Source: VBOC01 sp964512655 (lineage in GTDB: Bacteria > Bacteroidota > Ignavibacteria > UBA10030 > SZUA-254). From it: DNA of 64,000 bases. The DNA is taken from assembly GCA_964512655.1 (NCBI GenBank), contig CAZEJT010000004.1, positions 136,338 through 200,337 of the forward strand, written 5' to 3'. The notes under the pieces were generated by a model. The model saw nothing but the letters and a program-made list of their open reading frames with translations. It was not told where the DNA came from and made no database searches. The translations under genes and the position numbers were made by a program. This document shows, one piece after another, positions 16,097 to 24,409 of this stretch (positions are counted from its first letter, which is position 1; the number at the start of each line of letters is the position of its first letter).

Positions 16097-17362
16097 ATGC
16101 AGAAACCGCGCGCGGCCCTTGGATTTATTTTCGTCACTCTTCTGATCGATCTGACCGGGTTTGGCATTATCATCCCCGTGATGCCGAAACTGATCAGCGA
16201 GTTGATCCACGGAACGATGAGCGACGCATCCCGTTACGGCGGGTGGCTGATGTTCACCTACTCGATCATGCAGTTCGTTTGCTCGCCCATCGTAGGGAAC
16301 CTCAGCGACCGCTACGGACGAAGGCCGGTGCTCCTCGCTTCGCTGTTCGGGCTTGGAGTGGATTACGTGATTCTCGCGCTGGCCCCGACGATCGGGTGGC
16401 TCTTTTTGGGACGGCTCTTTGCCGGCATTTTCGGGGCGAGTTTCACCACCGCCGGAGCGTATATCGCCGATATCAGCCCCCCTGAGAAGCGGGCTCAGAG
16501 TTTTGGAATCATCGGGATGGCGTTCGGGCTCGGCTTCATCATCGGCCCCATTATCGGCGGGGTGCTCGGTCAGTTCGGATCGCGCATCCCGTTCATCGCC
16601 GCCGCAGGACTTTCATTGCTCAACTGCCTCTACGGCTTCTTCGTCCTCCCCGAGTCGCTGAAAGCCGAGAACCGGAGGAAATTTGAGTGGAAAGTGGCAA
16701 ATCCCGCCGGATCGCTCCTGCACTTTCGGCAGTATCCCGTGGTGTCGGGGCTGATTGAATCGCTGGTCTTCATGTACATCGCCGTCTATGCGGTCCAGAG
16801 CACATGGACCTTCTTCACGATACAGCAGTTCGGCTGGGATTCCGCGATGGTGGGGTATTCGCTTGGAGTCGTCGGCGCGATGTATGCGCTTGTTCAGGGG
16901 TTTTTGATCCGCCTCATTATTCCGAAACTGGGGAAGAAACGCTCCGTCTTTGTCGGTCTGAGCATGTACGGCCTCGGGCTCCTACTCTTTGCGATCGCCA
17001 CGAAAAGCTGGATGATGTTTGCGTTTCTCGTGCCGTACTGCCTCGGAGCAATTGCCGGACCGGCCATCCAGGGGATAATTTCCACACAGGTCCGACCCAA
17101 TGAGCAGGGTCAGCTCCAGGGGATGGTCGCAAGCCTTATGAGCATGACGGCAATCATCGGCCCGCCCCTCATGACAAATCTCTTCGCCTTTTTTACGAGC
17201 GCCGGCGCGCCATTCTACTTCCCCGGCGCCCCTTTTCTGGCCGGTGCTGCGCTCATGGCTGTCAGCGTCATCCTCGCGACGAGATCGCTTGCGGCATACG
17301 TGCAGGAGCCCGCTCAGCCGGTCAACACAGCTATTGCCCCTGGTGAATCGGGCTCTCAGTAG
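16097..17362 (+). CDS. MFS exporter, tetracycline-resistance (TCR/Tet) type
   Basis: The 421-residue protein has twelve predicted membrane helices. LLIDLTGFGIIIPVMP is the first helix of TetA-type drug/H+ antiporters; GNLSDRYGRRPVLL is motif A in the 2-3 loop; FAGIFGASFTTAGAYIADIS and GLGFIIGPIIGGVLG (motif C of drug exporters) follow. The substrate is unknown; TetA-like sequence in non-pathogens usually means a general exporter. It starts 63 bases after doxX on the same strand, with no clear ribosome site and no separate promoter that I can see. Confidence 0.88.
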   Translation: MQKPRAALGFIFVTLLIDLTGFGIIIPVMPKLISELIHGTMSDASRYGGWLMFTYSIMQFVCSPIVGNLSDRYGRRPVLLASLFGLGVDYVILALAPTIGWLFLGRLFAGIFGASFTTAGAYIADISPPEKRAQSFGIIGMAFGLGFIIGPIIGGVLGQFGSRIPFIAAAGLSLLNCLYGFFVLPESLKAENRRKFEWKVANPAGSLLHFRQYPVVSGLIESLVFMYIAVYAVQSTWTFFTIQQFGWDSAMVGYSLGVVGAMYALVQGFLIRLIIPKLGKKRSVFVGLSMYGLGLLLFAIATKSWMMFAFLVPYCLGAIAGPAIQGIISTQVRPNEQGQLQGMVASLMSMTAIIGPPLMTNLFAFFTSAGAPFYFPGAPFLAGAALMAVSVILATRSLAAYVQEPAQPVNTAIAPGESGSQ

Positions 17363-17450
17363 GAATAACGAATACCGGCGAGAGATGTTTGAGGGGGAAA
17401 TCCGGAATCGGGTGGGAGTCGTACTACAGAAAAGGAGAGGAAGGGCATTG

Positions 17451-17522
17451 CTCCACAGGCAGGACTCGAACCTGCAACCCTCCGGTTAACAGCCGGATGC
17501 TCTACCATTGAGCTACTGTGGA
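17451..17522 (-). tRNA. tRNA-Asn (anticodon GTT)
   Basis: A full 72-base cloverleaf can be drawn on the minus strand: acceptor TCCACAG/CTGTGGA with discriminator G, D arm GCTC-AATGGTA-GAGC, anticodon arm TCCGG-CTGTTAA-CCGGA with anticodon GTT, a five-base variable loop and T arm GCAGG-TTCGAGT-CCTGC. CCA is not encoded. A good promoter lies upstream (17598-17626). Confidence 0.97.
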
Positions 17523-17597
17523 ATGTGCTGCGTTGGCAGGCGGCTTGTAATTCGGAGTTTTTGTTGGAGTTAAGACTCAACCGACGCGCAGCGATAT

Positions 17598-17626
17598 AAT
17601 ATAGAGAAAACGTGCCGGAAAGTCAA
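17598..17626 (-). promoter_or_regulatory. Sigma70-like promoter of tRNA-Asn
   Basis: Minus-strand TTGACT (17626-17621), 17 bases, TATATT (17603-17598), about 75 bases before the mature tRNA 5' end. It stands 12 bases from the divergent clpC promoter. Confidence 0.65.
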
Positions 17627-17637
17627 TCCTCGCTTTC

Positions 17638-17666
17638 TTGACTAATCTTAGCGTTTTAGGTATATT
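17638..17666 (+). promoter_or_regulatory. Sigma70-like promoter of clpC
   Basis: TTGACT (17638-17643), 17 bases, TATATT (17661-17666); transcription would begin near 17673 and give a leader of about 85 bases. Both hexamers are the same as in the divergent tRNA promoter. No CtsR or CIRCE-type operator was recognised. Confidence 0.65.
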
Positions 17667-17756
17667 GATTACAAGTAGAACATGAAACCGAATCTGACAT
17701 CGACTGCGAGGAAGAGCGTCGAACATTCGATTACCACCCATCTAGGATAAAGGACG

Positions 17757-20258
17757 ATGGAAGGAAATTTTTCGAATCGGGTCCAGGATGTGATACGTCT
17801 CAGCCGGGAAGAAGCGCTCCGGCTCGGTCATGATTACATCGGCACCGAGCATCTGTTACTCGGTGTGATCCGTGAGGGGGAGGGGATCGCCGTCAAAATA
17901 CTCCGGAACCTCGGAGTAGATCTGTACAAGCTGAAGAAGGCGATCGAGGATACGGTGCGGACTTCCGGGGGTACTCTGACAATCGGCAATATTCCGCTGA
18001 CCAAACAGGCCGAAAAGGTCCTAAAGATCACCTACCTCGAGGCCAAACTGTACAAGTCGGATGTCATCGGAACGGAACATCTCCTTCTCTCCCTTCTCAG
18101 GGACGACGACAACATCGCCGCCCAGATTCTCCATCAGTTCAACGTCCATTACGACGTCGTCCGGAACGAACTGGACAACATCATCAGCGGAAAACCATCG
18201 AACCCGCCTGCCCAGCAGACGGGCGAGCGCCGGCCGGAGAAATCAAAGACTCCTGTTCTCGATAACTTCGGGCGAGACCTGACGAAACTCGCGATGGAGG
18301 ACAAGCTCGACCCCATCGTCGGACGCGAAAAGGAAATCGAGCGCGTAGCACAGGTATTAAGCAGGCGCAAGAAGAATAACCCCGTCCTGATCGGCGAACC
18401 GGGGGTCGGGAAAACGGCGATTGCGGAGGGTCTGGCCCTTCGAATCGTCCAGAAAAAGGTCTCCCGGGTCCTCCACGACAAGCGCGTCGTGACGCTCGAC
18501 CTTGCCGCCCTTGTTGCGGGTACGAAATACCGCGGCCAGTTCGAGGAGCGGATGAAGGCGGTCATGAATGAGCTCGAAAAAGCCAAGGACGTCATTCTCT
18601 TTATCGACGAACTGCACACGATTGTAGGCGCAGGGGGCGCCTCGGGATCGCTCGATGCCTCCAATATGTTTAAGCCGGCCCTTTCGAGGGGCGATTTGCA
18701 GTGCATCGGAGCCACGACCCTCGACGAGTACCGCCAGTATATCGAGAAAGACGGCGCTCTCGACCGCCGCTTCCAGAAAATCATGGTCGATCCGACCAGC
18801 GTCGATGAAACCATCCAGATCCTCAAGAACATCAAGCACAAGTACGAAGAGCACCACAATATCCGCTATTCGGACAAGGCGCTTGAGACTGCCGTCCGTC
18901 TGAGCGACCGCTACATTACAGACCGGTATCTGCCCGACAAGGCGATCGACGTGATGGACGAGGCCGGCTCGAGGGTTCACCTCTCGAATATTCACGTGCC
19001 GAAGGAGATCCTCGATCTTGAGGGAGAGGTCGAAAAGATCCGCCTCTCTAAAAACCAGGTGGTGAAAAACCAGAACTTCGAAGAAGCCGCTCGTCTGCGC
19101 GATCTTGAGAAGAAGCACTTGAGCGATCTGGAGGTCGCCAAGCGCGAGTGGGAATTGAAGGCCCAGGAATCCGTCTATGAGGTGAACGAAGAGACGATGG
19201 CCGATGTCGTGTCGATGATGACGGGAATTCCCGTCAATAAGATCGCGCAATCGGAGTCCGAGAAACTCCTCAAGATGGAAGAGGCGCTGACAAAGGTCAT
19301 CGTCGGCCAGAACGAAGCCGTCGTGAAACTCTGCAAGGCGATTCGCCGGACACGCGCCGGGCTCAAGGATCCGAGACGGCCGATTGGCTCGTTCATTTTC
19401 CTCGGACCGACCGGGGTCGGCAAAACGGAAATGGCAAAGGCGTTGGCGCGCTACCTGTTCGATTCCGAGGAAGCCCTCATTCGCATCGACATGAGCGAAT
19501 ACATGGAGAAATTCACCGTGTCGAGACTCGTGGGCGCTCCCCCCGGATATGTGGGGTACGAAGAAGGCGGCCAGCTGACCGAGAAGGTGAGGCGGAAACC
19601 ATACTCGGTGGTGCTCCTCGATGAAATCGAGAAAGCGCATCCGGATGTATTCAACATCCTTCTGCAGGTTCTCGACGACGGGCAGCTGACCGACAGCCTG
19701 GGACGCCGCATCGATTTCAAGAACACGATTCTCATCATGACGTCGAACATCGGCGCGCGGGACATCAAGGCGACCGGCGGGTTCGGGTTCGGGCTCGACA
19801 CTGCAAAAGACAACTACAAGTCGATGAAGAACACCATCGAGGACGCGGTGAAGAGGGTGTTCAACCCTGAGTTTCTCAATCGCATCGACGACACCATCGT
19901 CTTCCACAGCCTCGAGCGCGAACACATCGACCGCATCATCGATATCCAGATGCAGGAACTGGTGAAGCGGATGGCGTCGCTCGACATCAAGATTCACCTG
20001 ACCAAGCAGGCGAAAGAGTTCCTGGTCGATAAGGGGTATGATCCGGCCTTCGGCGCCCGGCCCCTAAAGCGGGCGCTTCAGAAGTATGTCGAGGACCCGA
20101 TCGCGGAAGAACTGCTGCGCGCAAAATTCGGCCAGGGAAGCGTGGTCAATGTGAAGTTCAACAAGAAGACCGAGTCTTTGCGATTTACCGAGGGAGGAAA
20201 AAAACTCAAGAAGGGAAACGTCACGCCGGAGGCTCAGCAGAGCGCCAGCGTTTCTTGA
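17757..20258 (+). CDS. clpC: ClpC-type AAA+ unfoldase of the Clp protease
   Basis: The 833-residue protein has the full ClpC layout: two Clp N repeats (1-145, each with IGTEHLLL), AAA+ module one (Walker A GEPGVGKT at 213-220, Walker B VILFIDE), a coiled middle domain with a UVR motif (NQNFEEAARLRDLEKK, about 438-453), AAA+ module two (Walker A GPTGVGKT at 550-557) and a D2-small domain. It unfolds substrates for ClpP. The usual VGF/IGF ClpP-docking loop appears as GGFGFG at about residue 677. The ATG follows AAAGGACG. It has its own promoter and terminator, so it is a single-gene unit. Confidence 0.97.
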   Translation: MEGNFSNRVQDVIRLSREEALRLGHDYIGTEHLLLGVIREGEGIAVKILRNLGVDLYKLKKAIEDTVRTSGGTLTIGNIPLTKQAEKVLKITYLEAKLYKSDVIGTEHLLLSLLRDDDNIAAQILHQFNVHYDVVRNELDNIISGKPSNPPAQQTGERRPEKSKTPVLDNFGRDLTKLAMEDKLDPIVGREKEIERVAQVLSRRKKNNPVLIGEPGVGKTAIAEGLALRIVQKKVSRVLHDKRVVTLDLAALVAGTKYRGQFEERMKAVMNELEKAKDVILFIDELHTIVGAGGASGSLDASNMFKPALSRGDLQCIGATTLDEYRQYIEKDGALDRRFQKIMVDPTSVDETIQILKNIKHKYEEHHNIRYSDKALETAVRLSDRYITDRYLPDKAIDVMDEAGSRVHLSNIHVPKEILDLEGEVEKIRLSKNQVVKNQNFEEAARLRDLEKKHLSDLEVAKREWELKAQESVYEVNEETMADVVSMMTGIPVNKIAQSESEKLLKMEEALTKVIVGQNEAVVKLCKAIRRTRAGLKDPRRPIGSFIFLGPTGVGKTEMAKALARYLFDSEEALIRIDMSEYMEKFTVSRLVGAPPGYVGYEEGGQLTEKVRRKPYSVVLLDEIEKAHPDVFNILLQVLDDGQLTDSLGRRIDFKNTILIMTSNIGARDIKATGGFGFGLDTAKDNYKSMKNTIEDAVKRVFNPEFLNRIDDTIVFHSLEREHIDRIIDIQMQELVKRMASLDIKIHLTKQAKEFLVDKGYDPAFGARPLKRALQKYVEDPIAEELLRAKFGQGSVVNVKFNKKTESLRFTEGGKKLKKGNVTPEAQQSASVS

Positions 20259-20279
20259 GCGAGACCGCGTAAGGTGATA

Positions 20280-20316
20280 CCCCCCTCTGCCGCTCGGCGG
20301 AGGGGATGGGGGTTTT
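20280..20316 (+). terminator. Rho-independent terminator after clpC
   Basis: The stem CCCCTCTGCC/GGCGGAGGGG (20282-20291 with 20296-20305, one G-U pair, loop GCTC) begins 22 bases after the clpC stop. It is followed by a G run and TTTTCTT from 20313. Confidence 0.55.
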
Positions 20317-20331
20317 CTTCCACAGCATCTC

Positions 20332-21360
20332 ATGGTACTGTCCACCAGATACTCCCGGGCACGGGAGTTATCATTCCAGCAACTCCTCAACACCAGAGTT
20401 GGGGAACTTGAACTACGCCCCTCCGACACTCTGCGTGACTGCCTGATCGGGCTCCGGCACGAGCTCGTAGCAAACCACATCGCGTTCTTTCCCAATTTTT
20501 ACTTCGGCCAGGAGCCCTGGGGGTGCATCGACCGGACCGGCTCGATCGAGATCCCTTTCTACCTCGCGAACAACGAGCTCCGGCGGATCGCGGAAAAACA
20601 TTACGTGGCCTACTCCAAGGAGGAGATCATGATGATCCTCCGGCACGAGACGGGACACGCCGTCAATTATGCGTACAAACTGTGGATCGGGAGCCAGTGG
20701 AAGAAACTCTTCGGAAAATTCCAGCAGCCCTACCCCCGCTTCTATCATTTCATCTCGAACAGCAAGGACTTCGTGCGCTACCTCCATTACATAGGCCATC
20801 CACACTATGCGCAGCGGCATCCCGATGAGGATTTTGCGGAGACGTTCGCCGTCTGGCTCGATCCTTCCTCGAAGTGGAAGTGGAATTACAGGTCGTGGCC
20901 GGGAGCGCTGGAAAAGCTGCGGTTTGTCGACCGGATGTTCCGGCGCGAGCAGATTGCAGCCCGCCGCCCGCTGAGAGTCCGGTACGACGAGACCAAGAGC
21001 CACAAAACCATTGCCGAAACTGTTGCGGAGTATTTTCAGATCGAGCGGCGGGTCGATCCGAGGGTGCGTGAATACACGCTGGACCTGAAGGAAATATTCT
21101 CGAAGAAAAAACCTCATGCCTCCCGGCTCGTGCGCGCCGACCTCTTCATTCAGAATTACAGCGATTATCTCGAGGAAGAGCTTGTCACCTGGATCGCGAA
21201 AGCGGACCGGAGGGATATCAGAAAATACCTGCGCGAGATCCAGACGATCTGCGCGCTGAACGAGCTCTATCTCTACCCGGACCAGACAACCGAGAAGCTG
21301 GTGGAGTTGGTCATCGTCTCCACCTATCATCTCCTGAACAGGCTTCGGCTGATCCGCTGA
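20332..21360 (+). CDS. Putative zinc-binding metallopeptidase
   Basis: This 342-residue protein has a gluzincin-type motif LRHETGHAVNYAY (HExxH at 105-109) and a candidate third ligand Glu 170 in HPDEDFAETFAVW, 61 residues later. It matches the family of uncharacterised putative zinc-binding metallopeptidases that begin with a conserved F/Y-rich segment (here FFPNFYFGQEPWGCID). No signal peptide is present, so it should be cytoplasmic. The ATG at 20332 lacks a clear ribosome site. It follows clpC and its terminator by only 16 bases; whether the peptidase works with ClpC is unknown. Confidence 0.75.
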   Translation: MVLSTRYSRARELSFQQLLNTRVGELELRPSDTLRDCLIGLRHELVANHIAFFPNFYFGQEPWGCIDRTGSIEIPFYLANNELRRIAEKHYVAYSKEEIMMILRHETGHAVNYAYKLWIGSQWKKLFGKFQQPYPRFYHFISNSKDFVRYLHYIGHPHYAQRHPDEDFAETFAVWLDPSSKWKWNYRSWPGALEKLRFVDRMFRREQIAARRPLRVRYDETKSHKTIAETVAEYFQIERRVDPRVREYTLDLKEIFSKKKPHASRLVRADLFIQNYSDYLEEELVTWIAKADRRDIRKYLREIQTICALNELYLYPDQTTEKLVELVIVSTYHLLNRLRLIR

Positions 21361-21378
21361 ACCGGGGAACGCGGGCTG

Positions 21379-21459
21379 TAGCCGCGGGCTTTAGCCCGCG
21401 CTTCCACCGCACGTGCACATACTGCGCCCTTTTATAGCCGCGGGCTTTAGCCCGCGCTT
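21379..21459. repeat. Two identical 25-base REP-like palindromes
   Basis: The palindrome TAGCCGCGGGCTTTAGCCCG plus CGCTT occurs at 21379-21403 and again at 21435-21459. Each is followed by similar flanking bases (CTTCCACCGCA / CTTGCACCGCA), so the true repeat unit is about 34-36 bases in direct orientation, spaced 56 bases apart. Both lie between convergent genes and would form GC-rich hairpins in transcripts from either side. A diverged relative sits at 337-360. Confidence 0.7.
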
Positions 21460-21568
21460 GCACCGCAGCTGCAATTACTGGGTGTGATAAAAGAAAACCC
21501 CGGGATCTCGTAAGATACCTGGGCTCGCCCTTCCTCATGCACTCGCCACATTGATCGCTTCTTCCGGT

Positions 21569-24382
21569 TTACCGGAACTTCACCTTCCAGGAGAGCGAAA
21601 TGCGCTTTGCAATAGGGAAGCTCACTCTCATGGCCTCGGAGGAGATTGTCGAGGTGTCTCCGCGGGACGGTGAGATCACTGTATCGAATTCCAGTCCGGC
21701 GGGGACATAGAGGACTGCAGAATAGGTTCCCTCGACGAGATTACCCGAGGTGACGGAGAGCGTTTTCGTCGAGGCATTCCATTCCTCCGACACGATGTCG
21801 GCCGCCCCCTGAGTGACGTGCCTCGAGGTCGAAAGAACGATGGGATGATCCGGCCTCTCGTGGATCGAGAGGATCTGCGATGAAGTCGGGTTCAGTTTCA
21901 GCGTGATGCTCTTTTTGAATTCGCCGAGATAGCGATCGCTCCACTTCTCGTAGGCGAGATACTTTTTTGTAGCCTGCAGGCCGAGCTGCGCGGCTTCGAT
22001 CGTCACATCCGACTCGTCAGTCGACCAATTGAACGCGCCGACAACATTCCATTTCTCATACTCCTCGTCTACCTTCAGGTTCCAGACCGTGGGAAGGTTC
22101 AGCTGCCTGATGCTGTACCACCCGCCCGGTCCTCCCCCGTCGTAGACGCGAATTGCGATCGTGTTCTCTCCGTCCCAGTCGATGACATTCTCGGGGATCT
22201 TGTAGATGCGGAATGCCGTCCACTGCGTCGCGTAGTCGGGTGGGAAGGTGCCGCTCTTCCCCACCAGAGCCCCGTTGACATATGTCTCATCGCAATCGTC
22301 AATCCTTCCGAGGTAGAGCTTGACAGGCCCGCGTTGCATTCCCGCGGGCAATGAGAACTTAGCGCGATACCATGCGAATCCGTCGAGACCCGGATAGCCG
22401 GAGTTCTCCCATCGGGCCGGCACGGGTATATCCTTCCATCCGCCGTCGTCAAAGCTCTTCTCCTTGCGGATGGAGGAGTCCCCGGGTGAGAATTTCCACT
22501 GACGGGGGAGCCTGAGAGACGATGAGCCGTCTGCCGCACGGAGCATCAAGCCCTCTTCTCTCGGTTCGCTGAACAGGTCGACCGGCGTCGCTCCCCTGCC
22601 GTACACGGGGAGAGTCATCTGTATGAGGTTTCTGCGATCCTGTGAGAGAGCCGGAAGCTTGTCGCTGAGGAGGTTCATCTGGCCGGAGAGCGCCACAACC
22701 CCCGCCCACGCGCGCGCCTGATCGAGCGTGAGAGGATCGCGCACGACGAGGCAGTCCGGATCGTCATACCAGACTGTCCTGTGATAGAACCAGCGGTTCG
22801 CGGCCGCATTGACGCCGGGCGTGACCCCTTCCCAGGCGGCATACACGTCATTTCCGATTCGCATTCCGTCGACCAATCCGATCGAGGGTCCTAAGGGCGC
22901 ACCGCATCCGAGGATAAACCTGTCTGAGCCTGTGCCGCGGCGGATCGACTGCAATCCCATCTGGTACGCCTGTGCCGGCGTTACCGGCTTCGAATACTTT
23001 CCCCCGTCGGCAGGAAAATAGAGGAAGTCGATCTTTACGTAATTGTATCCCCAGACGTTGATAATCGTATAGAACAGGTTTTCAAGCCACAGCTGAACTT
23101 CCGGCCTTGTGGGATCGAGCGTGAAAATCCTCCCTCCCCACCAGTCGTTCGCGAAGAATTGTTTCAGCGTATCGCCGGCATCCCGCAGGAGCCAGTTGCG
23201 GTGCTCCTTATACACGGAGCTGCTCTCGGCAACCGCAAACGGAGCGAGCCATAGTCCCGCAAGCAATCCCTTGTTGTGAATCTGATCGGTCAGCCACTTA
23301 TGCCCGTGCGGAAACCTGGCGTTCATATTCCAGTCTCCGGCGGCAATCTGATAGCCGTCGTCGATCTGAATATACCGGAGCCCCGCTTCCCGGAAATCCC
23401 TTGCGGCGGCATCGAGATTCAGAAGAATGCTGTCCTCAGAGATATGCTGGTAGTAATAGTACCACGAACACCAGCCCGCCGGCACGCGTGAGGTCCCAGG
23501 CCGGTTCGCCGCATCCTTTCCCGACGGGGTAAACGGCTTGTTGATAGTGGGGGCGAGCGCCTGGAGAAATTCTCCGTAGCGGCGAAGGTTGTCGGTGGGT
23601 GAGGGATCGAAAGAGATGATCATCCGGTCGGACCGGACCTCACGGTTTGGCCGTACCACGAGTGCTCCGAGGTCTGCGGTGGACGATAACCGGATCTGCG
23701 CTGTCTCCGTCTCCAGCGGTCCCACGCTAAATGAGTTGACCGCCTGCGAGTTCGTGAGAAACCCGAGAAGGAGTGAAGAGTAATAATCGGGCTCGTAGAA
23801 TACGGTCGACCAATAACTCGTATTCCGGGTCGAGGAGTCCAGTTTGACAACCTCCGAATTGCTCCAGGACTGATACCCGTTGACGTGCATCAGGACGCGC
23901 GACGAGTCGAATCCGATATGGCCCGCTCCTTTCACGTCGAGGAGATGAAACCTGGCGGGCTTCCAGTCGCTCTGAGACTTGTTCCCCACTCCTGCGGAAA
24001 GGGTGAGAAATTTCTTGTCGTCGTAGACCACAAATGTCGCCGACCAGCGGGCCTCGGGGCCGTCTGCGACAACATCCACCTTCTTACCTTTGCCGAGTTC
24101 ATCGGAGTAGGTTTCTGTTTTGACCGAAAGGGGCGCCTGCTCGCTGATCAGACTCAGCGAATCACGGTCATGAAACGCAAGGCTCATCGTGGCCCCGCCT
24201 ACCACCACCTTCCAGGCCTCGCCATCCCATTCCGACAGGTTCCAGGTCTTCGAATTCCGGTCGATGCCCAGTTTCAGGAGGCCGTTGTCCGCTTCGAAGG
24301 GTCCTGGCAGCTGTTGAGTCCATGCCTCGGGACTCAATCCGAGGATGCACAGGAATACGGCGAGCCGGTACCGATTCGTCAT
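21569..24382 (-). CDS. GH36-type alpha-galactosidase with an extra sugar-binding domain
   Basis: The 937-residue protein has a signal peptide ending near AWTQ, so it acts outside the cytoplasm. An N-terminal beta-sandwich is followed by the catalytic barrel: WCSWYYYYQHISED (304-317), the nucleophile Asp 452 in NYVKIDFLY and the acid/base Asp 512 in GMRIGNDVY, as in GH36 melibiases. From about residue 640 to 770 a jelly-roll domain is inserted (DDGGWKDIPVPARWE, WYRAKFSLPAG, DDCDETYVNGALVGK) like the sugar-binding domain of GH2 enzymes, ahead of a C-terminal beta-sheet. It is the last gene of the glycan operon, 27 bases after the mannosidase. Alpha-N-acetylgalactosaminidase activity is also possible. 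Confidence 0.85.
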   Translation of the reverse strand: MTNRYRLAVFLCILGLSPEAWTQQLPGPFEADNGLLKLGIDRNSKTWNLSEWDGEAWKVVVGGATMSLAFHDRDSLSLISEQAPLSVKTETYSDELGKGKKVDVVADGPEARWSATFVVYDDKKFLTLSAGVGNKSQSDWKPARFHLLDVKGAGHIGFDSSRVLMHVNGYQSWSNSEVVKLDSSTRNTSYWSTVFYEPDYYSSLLLGFLTNSQAVNSFSVGPLETETAQIRLSSTADLGALVVRPNREVRSDRMIISFDPSPTDNLRRYGEFLQALAPTINKPFTPSGKDAANRPGTSRVPAGWCSWYYYYQHISEDSILLNLDAAARDFREAGLRYIQIDDGYQIAAGDWNMNARFPHGHKWLTDQIHNKGLLAGLWLAPFAVAESSSVYKEHRNWLLRDAGDTLKQFFANDWWGGRIFTLDPTRPEVQLWLENLFYTIINVWGYNYVKIDFLYFPADGGKYSKPVTPAQAYQMGLQSIRRGTGSDRFILGCGAPLGPSIGLVDGMRIGNDVYAAWEGVTPGVNAAANRWFYHRTVWYDDPDCLVVRDPLTLDQARAWAGVVALSGQMNLLSDKLPALSQDRRNLIQMTLPVYGRGATPVDLFSEPREEGLMLRAADGSSSLRLPRQWKFSPGDSSIRKEKSFDDGGWKDIPVPARWENSGYPGLDGFAWYRAKFSLPAGMQRGPVKLYLGRIDDCDETYVNGALVGKSGTFPPDYATQWTAFRIYKIPENVIDWDGENTIAIRVYDGGGPGGWYSIRQLNLPTVWNLKVDEEYEKWNVVGAFNWSTDESDVTIEAAQLGLQATKKYLAYEKWSDRYLGEFKKSITLKLNPTSSQILSIHERPDHPIVLSTSRHVTQGAADIVSEEWNASTKTLSVTSGNLVEGTYSAVLYVPAGLEFDTVISPSRGDTSTISSEAMRVSFPIAKRISLSWKVKFR

Positions 24383-24409
24383 TGCTTCAGCATTGTGTGC
24401 GATTTCAGG

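Noticed and set aside
18357..19997. Long open frame (546 codons) on the minus strand inside clpC
   Set aside because: It is antisense to an undoubted clpC, has Arg/His/Asp-rich composition typical of mirror frames in GC-rich genes, and shows no family motif.
21379..21459. Two-copy repeat considered as a minimal CRISPR
   Set aside because: The units are strongly palindromic and only two, the intervening DNA is itself similar to the flank, and no cas gene is near; a REP-like pair is the better reading.
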